NCBI GenBank assembly: GCA_026991005.1
Contig: JALXCH010000328.1
Coordinates: forward strand, 1-18,610
DNA: 18,610 bases
Reading direction: 5' to 3'
Source of the DNA: Calditrichia bacterium
GTDB lineage: Bacteria; Calditrichota; Calditrichia; RBG-13-44-9
The notes beneath the pieces are model-generated. The model saw nothing but the letters and a program-made list of their open reading frames with translations, did no database searches and had not been told where the DNA came from. This document shows, piece by piece, positions 8,114-15,687 of this stretch; position 1 is the stretch's first letter; the number at the start of each line of letters is the position of its first letter. The translations under genes and the position numbers were made by a program.

Positions 8114-8510
8114 ACCGGTGAATCGGCTGTATTTTTTTCGTACCTGGGATATTTTTATTTTGATCCTTCTATTGGGTTTTCCCGTTTACTGGTTTCACGC
8201 CCAACCTCGTTTTACAGCTTCCCAACCCATCGCTTATGTGGAAATCGCCGGTCATCTAAAATACCAGTTTCCTTTAGACCATGAGGAACAATTCTATTTA
8301 CGTGAATGGAATCCACCGGTGGTGCTGGAAATTCGTCCCGGGAAAATCCGCATCCTGCAAAACGATTGCCCCAAACAGATTTGCGTGCACACCGGATTTA
8401 TTGATAAACCGTACCAGACCATCGTTTGCGTTCCTAAAAAAATTGTAATTTACATTAAAAATGGCACGAACCATCAAAACCGGGAAGCTCCCCATGCGAT
8501 TACCGGATAG
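8106..8510 (+). CDS. NusG domain II-containing membrane-anchored protein
   Basis: 134 residues. GTG start at 8106 overlaps the ktrA stop by 8 bp; GTG 8118, in the same frame, is an alternative. One transmembrane anchor at about 13-31 (WDIFILILLLGFPVYWF) is followed by an extracytosolic beta domain. The signature at 87-112 is NDCPKQICVHTGFI followed by KPYQTIVCVPKKI, with C88, C93 and C108, as in stand-alone NusG domain II proteins (PF07009 type). These are separate from transcription factor NusG and often sit beside a Gx transporter gene, as here, and near extracytosolic flavin or electron-transfer genes. The exact function is not established, and no flavin transferase (ApbE) is in view. The C-terminal 17 codons overlap the next gene if it starts at 8461, or 6 codons if it starts at 8494. 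Confidence 0.85.
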   Translation: MNKPVNRLYFFRTWDIFILILLLGFPVYWFHAQPRFTASQPIAYVEIAGHLKYQFPLDHEEQFYLREWNPPVVLEIRPGKIRILQNDCPKQICVHTGFIDKPYQTIVCVPKKIVIYIKNGTNHQNREAPHAITG

Positions 8511-9012
8511 TCGTAAAGAAGCTCATCTTTCGGTTCTCATTGTGCTGGGGATGATTCTCTTTGTCTTCGAAGCCTACATTCCCCGCCCCATCCCCTGGCT
8601 TAAACTGGGGCTGGCAAATCTGGCTACGTTAATTGCTCTCTACTGGTACGGAGCAGGAGCCGCTATTCTGGTATCCCTGTACAGGATTATTCTGAGCTCC
8701 TTGTTTATTGGCACTTTTCTCACCCCCGGCTTTTTTTTATCCCTCTCGGGGGGACTCTGTGCTGTGCTGGGAATGATTCTTCTTTACCACTTCAGGATTT
8801 TTGGCATCTGGGCGGTTAGCGTGGCGGGAGCAGGACTCCACGGTGCCGGACAGTTACTGGCAGGGTACTTCCTTTTCTTTCGGAATGCGGTAATTCTGAA
8901 CCTCTTCCCTTTCATGCTTTTATACGGACTCTTTTCCGGGAGTATTATTGCCTATTTAAGTTATCTGCTTCTAAAACAGTTAAAAAAAGAATTTGCGTTA
9001 ACCGGAACTTAA
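8494..9012 (+). CDS. Gx transporter family / heptaprenyl diphosphate synthase component I-like membrane protein
   Basis: 172 residues from ATG 8494; an upstream in-frame ATG at 8461 would give 183. I prefer 8494 because GGGAAG lies 6 nt upstream, whereas 8461 has no ribosome site, and because the first membrane helix then follows a short N-terminus. There are about five hydrophobic segments. The signature PWLKLGLANLATLIAL, then R.ILSSLF.GTF and FFLSLSGGL, identifies the Gx transporter family (PF07456, historically named heptaprenyl diphosphate synthase component I). This is an integral inner-membrane protein resembling S-components of ECF-type transporters. The substrate is unknown. Pairing with the preceding NusG domain II gene is a recurrent arrangement in bacteria. 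It ends in a Lys-rich cytoplasmic tail and overlaps the preceding gene by 17 bp, so the two are probably translationally coupled. Confidence 0.85.
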   Translation: MRLPDSRKEAHLSVLIVLGMILFVFEAYIPRPIPWLKLGLANLATLIALYWYGAGAAILVSLYRIILSSLFIGTFLTPGFFLSLSGGLCAVLGMILLYHFRIFGIWAVSVAGAGLHGAGQLLAGYFLFFRNAVILNLFPFMLLYGLFSGSIIAYLSYLLLKQLKKEFALTGT

Positions 9013-9046
9013 TCCCAATTTTACTCCAAAATTCAGGTAGGTAAGT

Positions 9047-9415
9047 ATGAATAACAATAACTCTAACGTCACAATTCTGGAGAAAAGCGAAATTTTACTG
9101 CGGATTCAAAAAGGCGATCCGCTCGACGATCTGTTCCAGAACTTCGATGCCCGGGAGATGCAACAGGTGCGTGACTTTCTGGAAAAAGAAATCCAGTATT
9201 TAAACAAAATTAAATTCGATACCACCGTTTCACTTCAGGAAATCCGGAACAACTACGAACCCATTCCCAACTACTACTACAAACAAACCTGTCGGGAGCC
9301 TCTGGAAGCCTGTCTCAACGAAACCTGCTTCGTTTCTAATCCCGAATGTTTTTCGCGTAAAATGAAACTGCAAATTAACACTTTAATTAAATTAATTACC
9401 CCTTTACTGGAATGA
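9047..9415 (+). CDS. Small hypothetical protein with four clustered cysteines
   Basis: 122 residues, not recognised. A good ribosome site (AGGTAGGT at about 9034-9041) precedes ATG 9047, and the gap from the previous gene is 34 bp, so it belongs to the same transcript. There is no signal peptide or membrane helix. The N-terminus is Asn-rich; residues 10-60 look helical and charged (ILEKSEILLRIQKGDPLDDL, REMQQVRDFLEKEIQYLNKI). The region 66-80 is rich in Tyr and Asn. C82, C89, C94 and C101 form a C-x6-C-x4-C-x6-C cluster that could bind a metal or form disulfides. A basic/hydrophobic helix ends the protein. Function unknown; I can offer only a possible small metal-binding or regulatory protein. 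Confidence 0.75.
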   Translation: MNNNNSNVTILEKSEILLRIQKGDPLDDLFQNFDAREMQQVRDFLEKEIQYLNKIKFDTTVSLQEIRNNYEPIPNYYYKQTCREPLEACLNETCFVSNPECFSRKMKLQINTLIKLITPLLE

Positions 9416-9418
9416 ACA

Positions 9419-9443
9419 ATTCCCGGGAATCCGGGAAAACCCG
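9419..9443. promoter_or_regulatory. GC-rich palindromes ahead of the M16 peptidase gene
   Basis: ATTCCCGGGAAT (9419-9430) is a perfect 12-bp palindrome. It is followed directly by CGGG-AAAA-CCCG (9432-9443), a short hairpin with a 4-nt loop. Both lie between the small hypothetical gene and the M16 gene. There is no T-run, so this is not a clear terminator; an operator or an mRNA structure near the M16 ribosome site (GAGGT at 9470-9474) is possible. Confidence 0.4.
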
Positions 9444-9479
9444 TGGAAGTGTATTCACATCAAAAATCCGAGGTACATA

Positions 9480-12137
9480 ATGAAAATTTTCAAAATATTG
9501 CTGTTTTTCTTCATCTTTCGGGTGATGCTTTTTGCAGACTCCACCTTTCAATTTCACCTTCCTCCCTACACCTATCATAAATTCTCCAATGGTTTTGAAC
9601 TGATTCTGGTGGAGAACCACACCAATCCCTTAATTGCCTCGGTGGTGGTGGTGCGAACCGGTTTACGAAACGAAACTCCCGAAACCAACGGTCTGAGCCA
9701 CATGCTGGAACACATGACCTTTAACGGTACCGAGAAACGCACGCAAAAGCAGCTTTACGACGAACTGGATTTTTATGGTATCTATCTGAATGCCCAGACT
9801 TTGGAAGATTACACCACCTACATGGCGCTTAACCATAAAGACCAAATCGACCGCACGCTGGATATTATGTCCGACATGCTCTTCCATTCCACCTTCCCGC
9901 CCCAGAAATTCGAAAAAGAAAAAGGGATTATTGCGGAGGAGATTCGCAAGGATAGCGAAAATCCCGATTTCAAAAAAGAACAGGCACTGCGCCAGGCTTT
10001 CTACCAGCATCCCCCTTATTCCATGCCAGTTATTGGGACAGAAGAGACGGTACGCAACATGAAACGCCAGCAGGTAGTGGATTACTACCATACCTACTAC
10101 GTTCCCAATAACATGATTGCCATTATCATTGGCGATTTCGATACAGAAACTATGCTCCGGAAGATGGAGCAATATTTTGGGAAGGAAAAATCCCACCCCG
10201 TGCCCTGGAACGCCTACCGGCTTACGCAACATTTCCCCTTTGTTTATCAGGAGGCAGAAGGCGAAAGCAATACCCTGTACTTGAAGCTACCGGCACCCAC
10301 TTTCGCTTCCGATGCGTATATTCCTTTTCAATTATTCTATGAATATGCCCTGGCGGAATCCAATTCTTTCATCCTTCGGGAAATGAGCGAGTCCTTGCCT
10401 GTAAAGCGCATCGGTGCCAATTACGAAGTTCATCCCGAATTTGGGGTACTTACCATATCGGCTTCCGCAGAAGCCAGCGTCACCCCGGAAGATTTTCGCC
10501 AGGCATTTCTGAAAGCACTGGACAAACTAAAACACCACCTCCCGAACGAGAAAGAGCTGCAAACCATCAAACAGGAAAATGCCATTCACGAAACGCTTCA
10601 AACAGAAAAGATATTGTATTACGGGTTTCTGAAAGCACAGGATTTAACCGTAGGTGGTGTGTCGGCTTTCACAAAAAAAATCCCCGCTTTGTTAGAGACG
10701 CCCTTATCCCGTGTACACCAGGTCATCCAGACCTACCCGGAATCGTTCCAGCAACCGTCGCATCTCTTTCGGAAAGGTAACTGGACTCAACAAACCGACA
10801 TTGCCCCGTACCTTACCCGGCAAGCGGTGCAGCAGAAAGGGAAAAGCACCATCTATCGCGGCGTACTGAAAAACGGACTTACGGTTATTCTGCTTCATAA
10901 TGCCGACAATCCTGTTCTGGCGATGCATTTTCTTTTTAAGAATCGGGCTGCCTGGGAACCCGAAGGGAAAGAAGGGATTGCCGATTTTCTGCACCATGCG
11001 CTCTTTAAAGCCTCCCGGCATTTCTCCAGAGAAGAGCTGGACAGAAGACTGAAGGAAATTGGTGCAGAAGTCAAAGCCTACGATTGGGATTTTGTCCCGT
11101 ACGACGATTATTACAATGTTCCCCAATATTCCTACATCCGCTTCGTTACCCTGGATCAGTTTTTCGATACGGCGATGGAAATTGTATCGGACAATGTGCT
11201 GCATCCCGATCTCGATACCGTTTTCCCCGAGGTGCAGGGTACCATGAAATTTCTGGCAGCACGCCAGCAAAAAAACGCCCGAATGATGGGAAAGTATCGC
11301 TACTACCAGATGTTGTTTGGCAAGGGACATCCCCTGGCACAACCGGTTTGGGGTTCACCGGCGAGCATCGCCAGCATTACACCAGAAGACCTCAAGCAAT
11401 TCCATCGGGAATATTTTTCGGCTAATAACACAATTTTAACCATTGTCAGCAGCCTGGATTCTGCCCGAGTTTTTGGGGCGGTGGAACACTACTTCCAGGA
11501 GATGCCCACCACCACCCGACAGGTGGAGATTCCGGCTTTCCCGCTCACTACCGAAACCACCCGCGACAGCATGCAATTGGGTTCCCGTCAGGCGTACATT
11601 TATCTGGGATACACATTTGCAGCAGATCCGACGGAAGCACCCACATTACTGATACTTAATCAGATGCTAAGCAGCCAGATTGCTTTTAGCCTTCGGGAAC
11701 AGAAAGGATGGGCGTACCGCCTGGGTACCAGCATTTCCCGCTGGCAAAACCATTACGCTTTAACGGCAACGATGGGAACCGGACGGGAGAACATTCAACG
11801 GGCTATTCGGGGATTAATTCAGGAAATTGAATTATTCAAAAATGATCCTTTACCCGAAAAGCTGATTACCCAAACGAAAAACAGCATCATTGCGGCTTTA
11901 ACCCGTCGGCGGGCCAGTCGAGAAAGTCAGGCGTTTACCCTGGGAATTAACGAATTCAGCGGGCGCAACCCGGAGTATTTCTTCCAGATTTACCAGGAAA
12001 TTAACCGGGTATCCAGGGAACAGCTCGTTCGGGCGCAACAACAGTATATTCGCACAACCCCGTACAAGCTTTTTTACACTATCCCTTCCGGGAAGCCCTC
12101 TCCTCCGCCGGGAATGCCCGGAATGATGCCGCATTAA
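9480..12137 (+). CDS. Exported two-lobed M16 family zinc metallopeptidase (one active, one inactive half)
   Basis: 885 residues. ATG 9480 follows GAGGT, and residues 1-19 form a signal peptide (MKIFKILLFFFIFRVMLFA). The first M16 half (about 30-240) carries the inverted zinc motif HMLEH (H74, E77, H78) within NGLSHMLEHMTFNGT. The third zinc ligand is expected at E153/E154 (GIIAEEIRKD), about 76 residues on, as in pitrilysin-type enzymes. The second half begins about 457 (GVLKNGLTVILLHN); the matching site reads DFLHH (502-506), so the Glu and first His are lost. This active/inactive pairing in one chain is normal for PqqL/pitrilysin-like members, which form a clamshell that cuts peptides or small unfolded proteins. 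The protein ends in a Pro/Gly/Met-rich tail (SPPPGMPGMMPH). It is probably periplasmic, last in the ktrA-to-M16 run, 64 bp after the preceding gene. Confidence 0.93.
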   Translation: MKIFKILLFFFIFRVMLFADSTFQFHLPPYTYHKFSNGFELILVENHTNPLIASVVVVRTGLRNETPETNGLSHMLEHMTFNGTEKRTQKQLYDELDFYGIYLNAQTLEDYTTYMALNHKDQIDRTLDIMSDMLFHSTFPPQKFEKEKGIIAEEIRKDSENPDFKKEQALRQAFYQHPPYSMPVIGTEETVRNMKRQQVVDYYHTYYVPNNMIAIIIGDFDTETMLRKMEQYFGKEKSHPVPWNAYRLTQHFPFVYQEAEGESNTLYLKLPAPTFASDAYIPFQLFYEYALAESNSFILREMSESLPVKRIGANYEVHPEFGVLTISASAEASVTPEDFRQAFLKALDKLKHHLPNEKELQTIKQENAIHETLQTEKILYYGFLKAQDLTVGGVSAFTKKIPALLETPLSRVHQVIQTYPESFQQPSHLFRKGNWTQQTDIAPYLTRQAVQQKGKSTIYRGVLKNGLTVILLHNADNPVLAMHFLFKNRAAWEPEGKEGIADFLHHALFKASRHFSREELDRRLKEIGAEVKAYDWDFVPYDDYYNVPQYSYIRFVTLDQFFDTAMEIVSDNVLHPDLDTVFPEVQGTMKFLAARQQKNARMMGKYRYYQMLFGKGHPLAQPVWGSPASIASITPEDLKQFHREYFSANNTILTIVSSLDSARVFGAVEHYFQEMPTTTRQVEIPAFPLTTETTRDSMQLGSRQAYIYLGYTFAADPTEAPTLLILNQMLSSQIAFSLREQKGWAYRLGTSISRWQNHYALTATMGTGRENIQRAIRGLIQEIELFKNDPLPEKLITQTKNSIIAALTRRRASRESQAFTLGINEFSGRNPEYFFQIYQEINRVSREQLVRAQQQYIRTTPYKLFYTIPSGKPSPPPGMPGMMPH

Positions 12138-12164
12138 CGCGAAAAGAAATAGGATATTGTGATA

Positions 12165-12196
12165 ATTCCCCGGACATTGAACTTTGCTGGGGGAAT
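12165..12196 (+). terminator. Possible weak terminator or hairpin after the M16 gene
   Basis: ATTCCCC (12165-12171) and GGGGAAT (12190-12196) form a 7-bp stem with an 18-nt loop, beginning 28 nt after the M16 stop. What follows is CCTTTGTC rather than a T-run, so termination is uncertain. The rest of 12138-12268 shows no convincing gene. Confidence 0.3.
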
Positions 12197-12268
12197 CCTT
12201 TGTCACCCTGGCACAATGTTTACAGAAATACTGAGCTTAGAACAGAAGATTGAAGCTGAGGTAAAAAA

Positions 12269-12649
12269 GTGGCTCTGATATTTAAAAATTTACGAAGCGA
12301 TTCTGCTAAATCCCCCCATTCATTTGTCATTGGGGAAGAGAAAATCATATTCAATTCCAGAGGTGTGGTGCCAGCTATTCTTCAGGCTCCAATTAACGGT
12401 TCATCCATAATTCTCGATCTGGTATATTTAAATAACCAAGCTCTGGAATTAAGCCTAAATTCTGGAGTACTATTTGTCTATCGGCGCTCTAAAAAACAGG
12501 TGGAACGGCTTGGGGAAAACACAGGCAACACTTACAAGATTCAATCCATTCACATTTCGCGTAACCATCGTGCTTTATTAATCACCATACTGGATGACCA
12601 TGGAGAATTACCTGCTGTTTCATTTTACAAAAAGGTTTATTCTATCTGA
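12269..12649 (+). CDS. HisI-like (phosphoribosyl-AMP cyclohydrolase fold) protein lacking the metal-binding residues
   Basis: 126 residues from GTG 12269, with GAGGT 6 nt upstream; an in-frame TGA at 12257 means no earlier start is possible. The body follows HisI over most of its length: GVVPAILQ (for GLIPAIVQ), DLVYLNNQALELSLNSG (for LAYMNREALEKTLETG), FVYRRSKKQVERLGENTGNTYKI (for SRSRxxLWxKGETSGN), then ALL and PA. HisI hydrolyses phosphoribosyl-AMP in histidine synthesis using a DCDxD metal site and later cysteines. Here that site reads SRNHR (97-101) and the ACHTGRRSCFY segment reads AVSFYKKVYSI (116-126), so every expected ligand is gone. The frame is intact, the length suits HisI, and a ribosome site is present, which argues for a retained non-catalytic protein rather than debris. 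No other his gene is nearby. The family call is by eye. Confidence 0.7.
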   Translation: MALIFKNLRSDSAKSPHSFVIGEEKIIFNSRGVVPAILQAPINGSSIILDLVYLNNQALELSLNSGVLFVYRRSKKQVERLGENTGNTYKIQSIHISRNHRALLITILDDHGELPAVSFYKKVYSI

Positions 12650-12849
12650 AAAACTCCGGATTTCTTCCTTTAGTTTGGATGGATAAACCGTCTATTCATG
12701 CTACCTGGAGGCAATTTTCTCTGAGGCTATTGGGAAGATTTCCGGATTCCCTTCTAGGGTACAAGGAGTTTCATTGAACAATGATTCCATTAGCGCGAAG
12801 TAAATGTTGTGGGTAAGTTATTTAAAAGAAGAACATTAGGTTCGTTTCA

Positions 12850-12931
12850 GGGAAAAAAAAAGGGAATGTTGCAAAACCAAGACGTCCCTGTTTTTTTCCC
12901 ACTTCCCTGTGTAAAAATCTGCAACATTCCC
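12850..12931. terminator. Complex inverted repeats between convergent genes; possible bidirectional terminator
   Basis: Two stems overlap. Stem A pairs GGG-A9-GGG (12850-12864) with CCCTG-T7-CCC (12886-12900), 14 of 15 positions matching. Stem B is a perfect 12-bp pair, GGGAATGTTGCA (12862-12873) with TGCAACATTCCC (12920-12931). They share only three bases, so A and B could alternate or coexist as a pseudoknot. The site lies between the HisI-like gene and the kinase gene, 4 bp from the kinase stop, where a two-way terminator would be expected. The remainder of 12650-12849 shows no gene. Confidence 0.45.
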
Positions 12932-12935
12932 CAGG

Positions 12936-15287
12936 CTAAATCACTTTTCCGTTCTCTCCCAACGCTCGTTTTATAATATCGGATAAAACACCAATCTTAT
13001 AAGGCTTCTTTAAAAAATACTGATATCCCATTCTCTTTAATTCCTCGAACAAAGCGGGATCTACATAGCCACTGGTAAAGATGATACAAGCTTCGGGATT
13101 TATTTTCAGAATATTTGCGGCAGCTTCAACTCCGTCCATAACCGGCATTTGAACATCCATAATAATGGCATTAATTCTCTCTTTTTCTTTCTGATAAATT
13201 TTCAGCGCTTCCTGGCCGTTGTTTGCCGTCATTACATGATAGTTTAAACTTTCCAGCATTCCCTGCAAAGTTTCTCGAATCATTTTTTCATCATCAACAA
13301 TCAGCAATGTTCCCGTCCCGGTTTGCAATGTCTCGTCACCCGTAATTTTATGAATTGCTTTCTCGGTAGTGACCGGAAGATAAATCCGGAATGTGGTTCC
13401 TTCTCCAAGTCTGGAAGAAACATCAATCACCCCTTTATGGCCTTTCACAATTCCGTATACCACACTCAACCCTAAACCTGTCCCTTTGTTTTTTTTACTG
13501 GAGAAGAAAGGGTCAAAAATTCGGTCTAAATACTCAGGAGGGATGCCCATGCCGGTATCCCGAACTTCCAGGCACACATATTCGCCTTTCTCTAATTTGG
13601 GCGAGAGATAATGCGGAGCATGTTTTCTAACACGCACATTATAGCTCTTATAAATAATTTTTCCACCCTCAGGCATCGCATCCCGGGCATTTACCGAAAG
13701 ATTCATCAAAATCTGCTCAATCTGGTTCCGGTCTGCTTTTACATTTTTCAGATTTTTGGCCAGTTGCTTTTCAATTTCAATTTTACGATCCAGCACCCGC
13801 CGAAACATTCGGGTAAAGTTTTCGATCACTTCGTTGATATTCAGAATCTCCATATTTTCTCGGGTCTTCCCCCGGGAGAAGGCCAATATCTGGCTGGTAA
13901 GAGCTGCACCTTGCTCGGCAGCTTTTTCAATATTTTCCAATATATGGACCCATTGAGGATGGTCGCGCAGTTGCATCTTTAATAATTGGGCATTTGGCAA
14001 AATAATAGCCAGAATATTGTTGAAATCGTGGGCAATACCACCGGCAATTTTTCCAATACTCTCCAGCCGTTGTTCCTGTGCCAATTTTTTCTCCAGCTCC
14101 GTTTCCCGGGTAATATCCTTAAAAATGAAAATCGTCCCTTCCAGCTCTCCATCCGTTCCCAGTAAAGGCTGAGAAACAATTTCCACAATCCGGGTGGATT
14201 TGGTCTTGTTGCTTTGAAAATCCACCTGCATTACATGCTTTTCGGTGGATTGGTAGAGAGAATCGATAACCGGTAGGAGTCCGCATGATTCAAGAACTTC
14301 TACATCTTTGAAAAATCGTTCGCGCAGAGAAATTTCCGGATCATCTTCCAGAACATTTAAAAACTCCCGATTATGCCAGCGTACTTTTCCCTCCAGATCC
14401 AGTACCAACAATCCCACCGGAATCTGATGAAAAATGGAAATCACCTCTTCCTGAATCCGGATAAGCTGTTTGGTTCGCTCGCGGATTTTTTCTTCCAGCT
14501 CCGCATTATACTGGTTAAGGGTTTTATTTAATAATGTTTTTTGTTTGTAATAATAATTCAGTTTCAACACCATTTCATTAAACTTGCGAGCCAACTGCCC
14601 GAATTCCGCCTCATCGTTCACCTGAATCTGGTAATCAAAATTCCCGCGAATGACTTCCTCGGTACCACGCATCAACTCTTTGGCCGGGGACACAAAACTA
14701 TGGCTCAACTTCTGCAATAAAATGAAACCAAATAAAAGTAATACCAGGCTAATCAGAGTGGAGGTATAACCGGCTTTGCGGAGTAATAACATAATTTCGC
14801 GGGGATTAAAAATCAGAACCGCATATCCCCAGGGCTTTTCATTGTATTCCATCCGAATAGGATACACCACTACCTTACGATGGTTTTCCACTCGCTTCAA
14901 CAACGGTACCTGGAGGGAATCGAATCGGGTGTTCCCAAAATACTGCTTCCATTGCTCATTCCGGCTACCATTACTTGCAGGCACTTGAATAAGCACTTTA
15001 CCATCCCGATGCAAGATGATAATGCCTTCCAGATCATCCTCCCGTAAGAAAGTATGGGTTGCCTGATACAATTCCACATAATTGGAATTAAGAATTGGCT
15101 GGTAACAAACCGCTGCCAGATTATGAGCAATGGTTAAAATGCGATCCTCGTACTGCCTGCGCCCAAAATTAAAATAAATGTATTGAGTTATAATTAAAGA
15201 ACTGAAATAGGCTACAATAAAGATAAATCCAATAGTGATTAACAAACGATTTTCCAAGGATAGTTTTTTTAAAAAAGCACCTTTCAT
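12936..15287 (-). CDS. Membrane-bound hybrid sensor histidine kinase with C-terminal receiver domain
   Basis: 783 residues. Transmembrane helix 1 is about 15-38 and helix 2 about 175-194, enclosing a periplasmic sensor of about 135 residues. HAMP follows at about 196-245, then a coiled coil (246-283), a PAS domain (about 280-395, starting IFHQIPVGLLVLD) and the HisKA dimerisation domain with phospho-acceptor H420 in GGIAHDFNNILA. The ATPase domain has N-box N533 (NLSVNARDAMPEGG), G1 DTGMGIP (577-583), F-box FDPFF (591-595) and G2 GTGLGLS (602-608). A receiver domain (660-775) has acidic residues D665/D666, phospho-acceptor D711 (MDVQMPVMDG) and K760/K761. All catalytic motifs are intact. The AHDFNN H-box type often pairs with separate response regulators, but none is adjacent, so this is an orphan hybrid kinase. 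The start at ATG 15287 has only a weak ribosome site. The ligand is unknown. Confidence 0.95.
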   Translation of the reverse strand: MKGAFLKKLSLENRLLITIGFIFIVAYFSSLIITQYIYFNFGRRQYEDRILTIAHNLAAVCYQPILNSNYVELYQATHTFLREDDLEGIIILHRDGKVLIQVPASNGSRNEQWKQYFGNTRFDSLQVPLLKRVENHRKVVVYPIRMEYNEKPWGYAVLIFNPREIMLLLRKAGYTSTLISLVLLLFGFILLQKLSHSFVSPAKELMRGTEEVIRGNFDYQIQVNDEAEFGQLARKFNEMVLKLNYYYKQKTLLNKTLNQYNAELEEKIRERTKQLIRIQEEVISIFHQIPVGLLVLDLEGKVRWHNREFLNVLEDDPEISLRERFFKDVEVLESCGLLPVIDSLYQSTEKHVMQVDFQSNKTKSTRIVEIVSQPLLGTDGELEGTIFIFKDITRETELEKKLAQEQRLESIGKIAGGIAHDFNNILAIILPNAQLLKMQLRDHPQWVHILENIEKAAEQGAALTSQILAFSRGKTRENMEILNINEVIENFTRMFRRVLDRKIEIEKQLAKNLKNVKADRNQIEQILMNLSVNARDAMPEGGKIIYKSYNVRVRKHAPHYLSPKLEKGEYVCLEVRDTGMGIPPEYLDRIFDPFFSSKKNKGTGLGLSVVYGIVKGHKGVIDVSSRLGEGTTFRIYLPVTTEKAIHKITGDETLQTGTGTLLIVDDEKMIRETLQGMLESLNYHVMTANNGQEALKIYQKEKERINAIIMDVQMPVMDGVEAAANILKINPEACIIFTSGYVDPALFEELKRMGYQYFLKKPYKIGVLSDIIKRALGENGKVI

Positions 15288-15687
15288 CCAGTAAACTCAC
15301 ACTTATTGAAGTAATTCAGATTATCTTTAATGGTAGCGAAACTGCACAAATAAGGAAGTTGATCAAAGGAATATTCTCATGGTTCCTGAAGCTCTCCCTT
15401 TCGGCCTGGCACTCCCTACACAATCCATTAAATCATTTATCGACAAATCGCAGGATAAACTTTACCAATTTCCCACGATATCTTCACCCAGATTTTTCTT
15501 CGATTAAATTCATTTGCGGAAAAAATTTGAGTTCTCGTTTCATTCCAGCATTTAACAGAGAATAGAGGTGAGGAAGGCGTTTAATAATTTTATTGAACCC
15601 GTTAAGATTTGTTCTTCCAGGCATTCTCCAACATCACAGGGAAGAACCCCCTCCCATTCCAGGAAAAAACTCATCAGGCAGTCAAAT
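15288..15687. other. Intergenic region between the M64 peptidase gene and the kinase gene, no gene seen
   Basis: 400 bp upstream of the kinase and downstream of the M64 stop. Short open frames here lack ribosome sites and protein-like composition. A 6-bp AT hairpin, TTTATT-CTAT-AATAAA, lies at 15687-15702, over the M64 stop codon itself; no convincing intrinsic terminator follows it. The kinase promoter candidate is listed separately. Confidence 0.5.
15320..15349 (-). promoter_or_regulatory. Candidate promoter of the histidine kinase gene
   Basis: On the minus strand TTGTGC (15344-15349) and GATAAT (15320-15325) are 18 bp apart. Transcription would start about 25 nt before ATG 15287. The -10 match is good and the -35 match partial. 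Confidence 0.35.

Noticed and set aside
12216..12278. A 20-codon open frame (MFTEILSLEQ...) overlapping the HisI-like start, possibly a leader peptide
   Set aside because: No ribosome binding site precedes it, and its length is within chance expectation; the GAGGT inside it serves the GTG at 12269.
12862..12931. The 12-bp inverted repeat read as terminal repeats of a tiny mobile element
   Set aside because: No flanking target-site duplication is evident, and only one copy is in the window, so a terminator-type structure is the simpler reading.
15359..15565. A 68-residue plus-strand frame upstream of the kinase gene
   Set aside because: It has a TTG start and an unpersuasive composition, and overlaps no recognisable domain; it is most likely chance in intergenic DNA.
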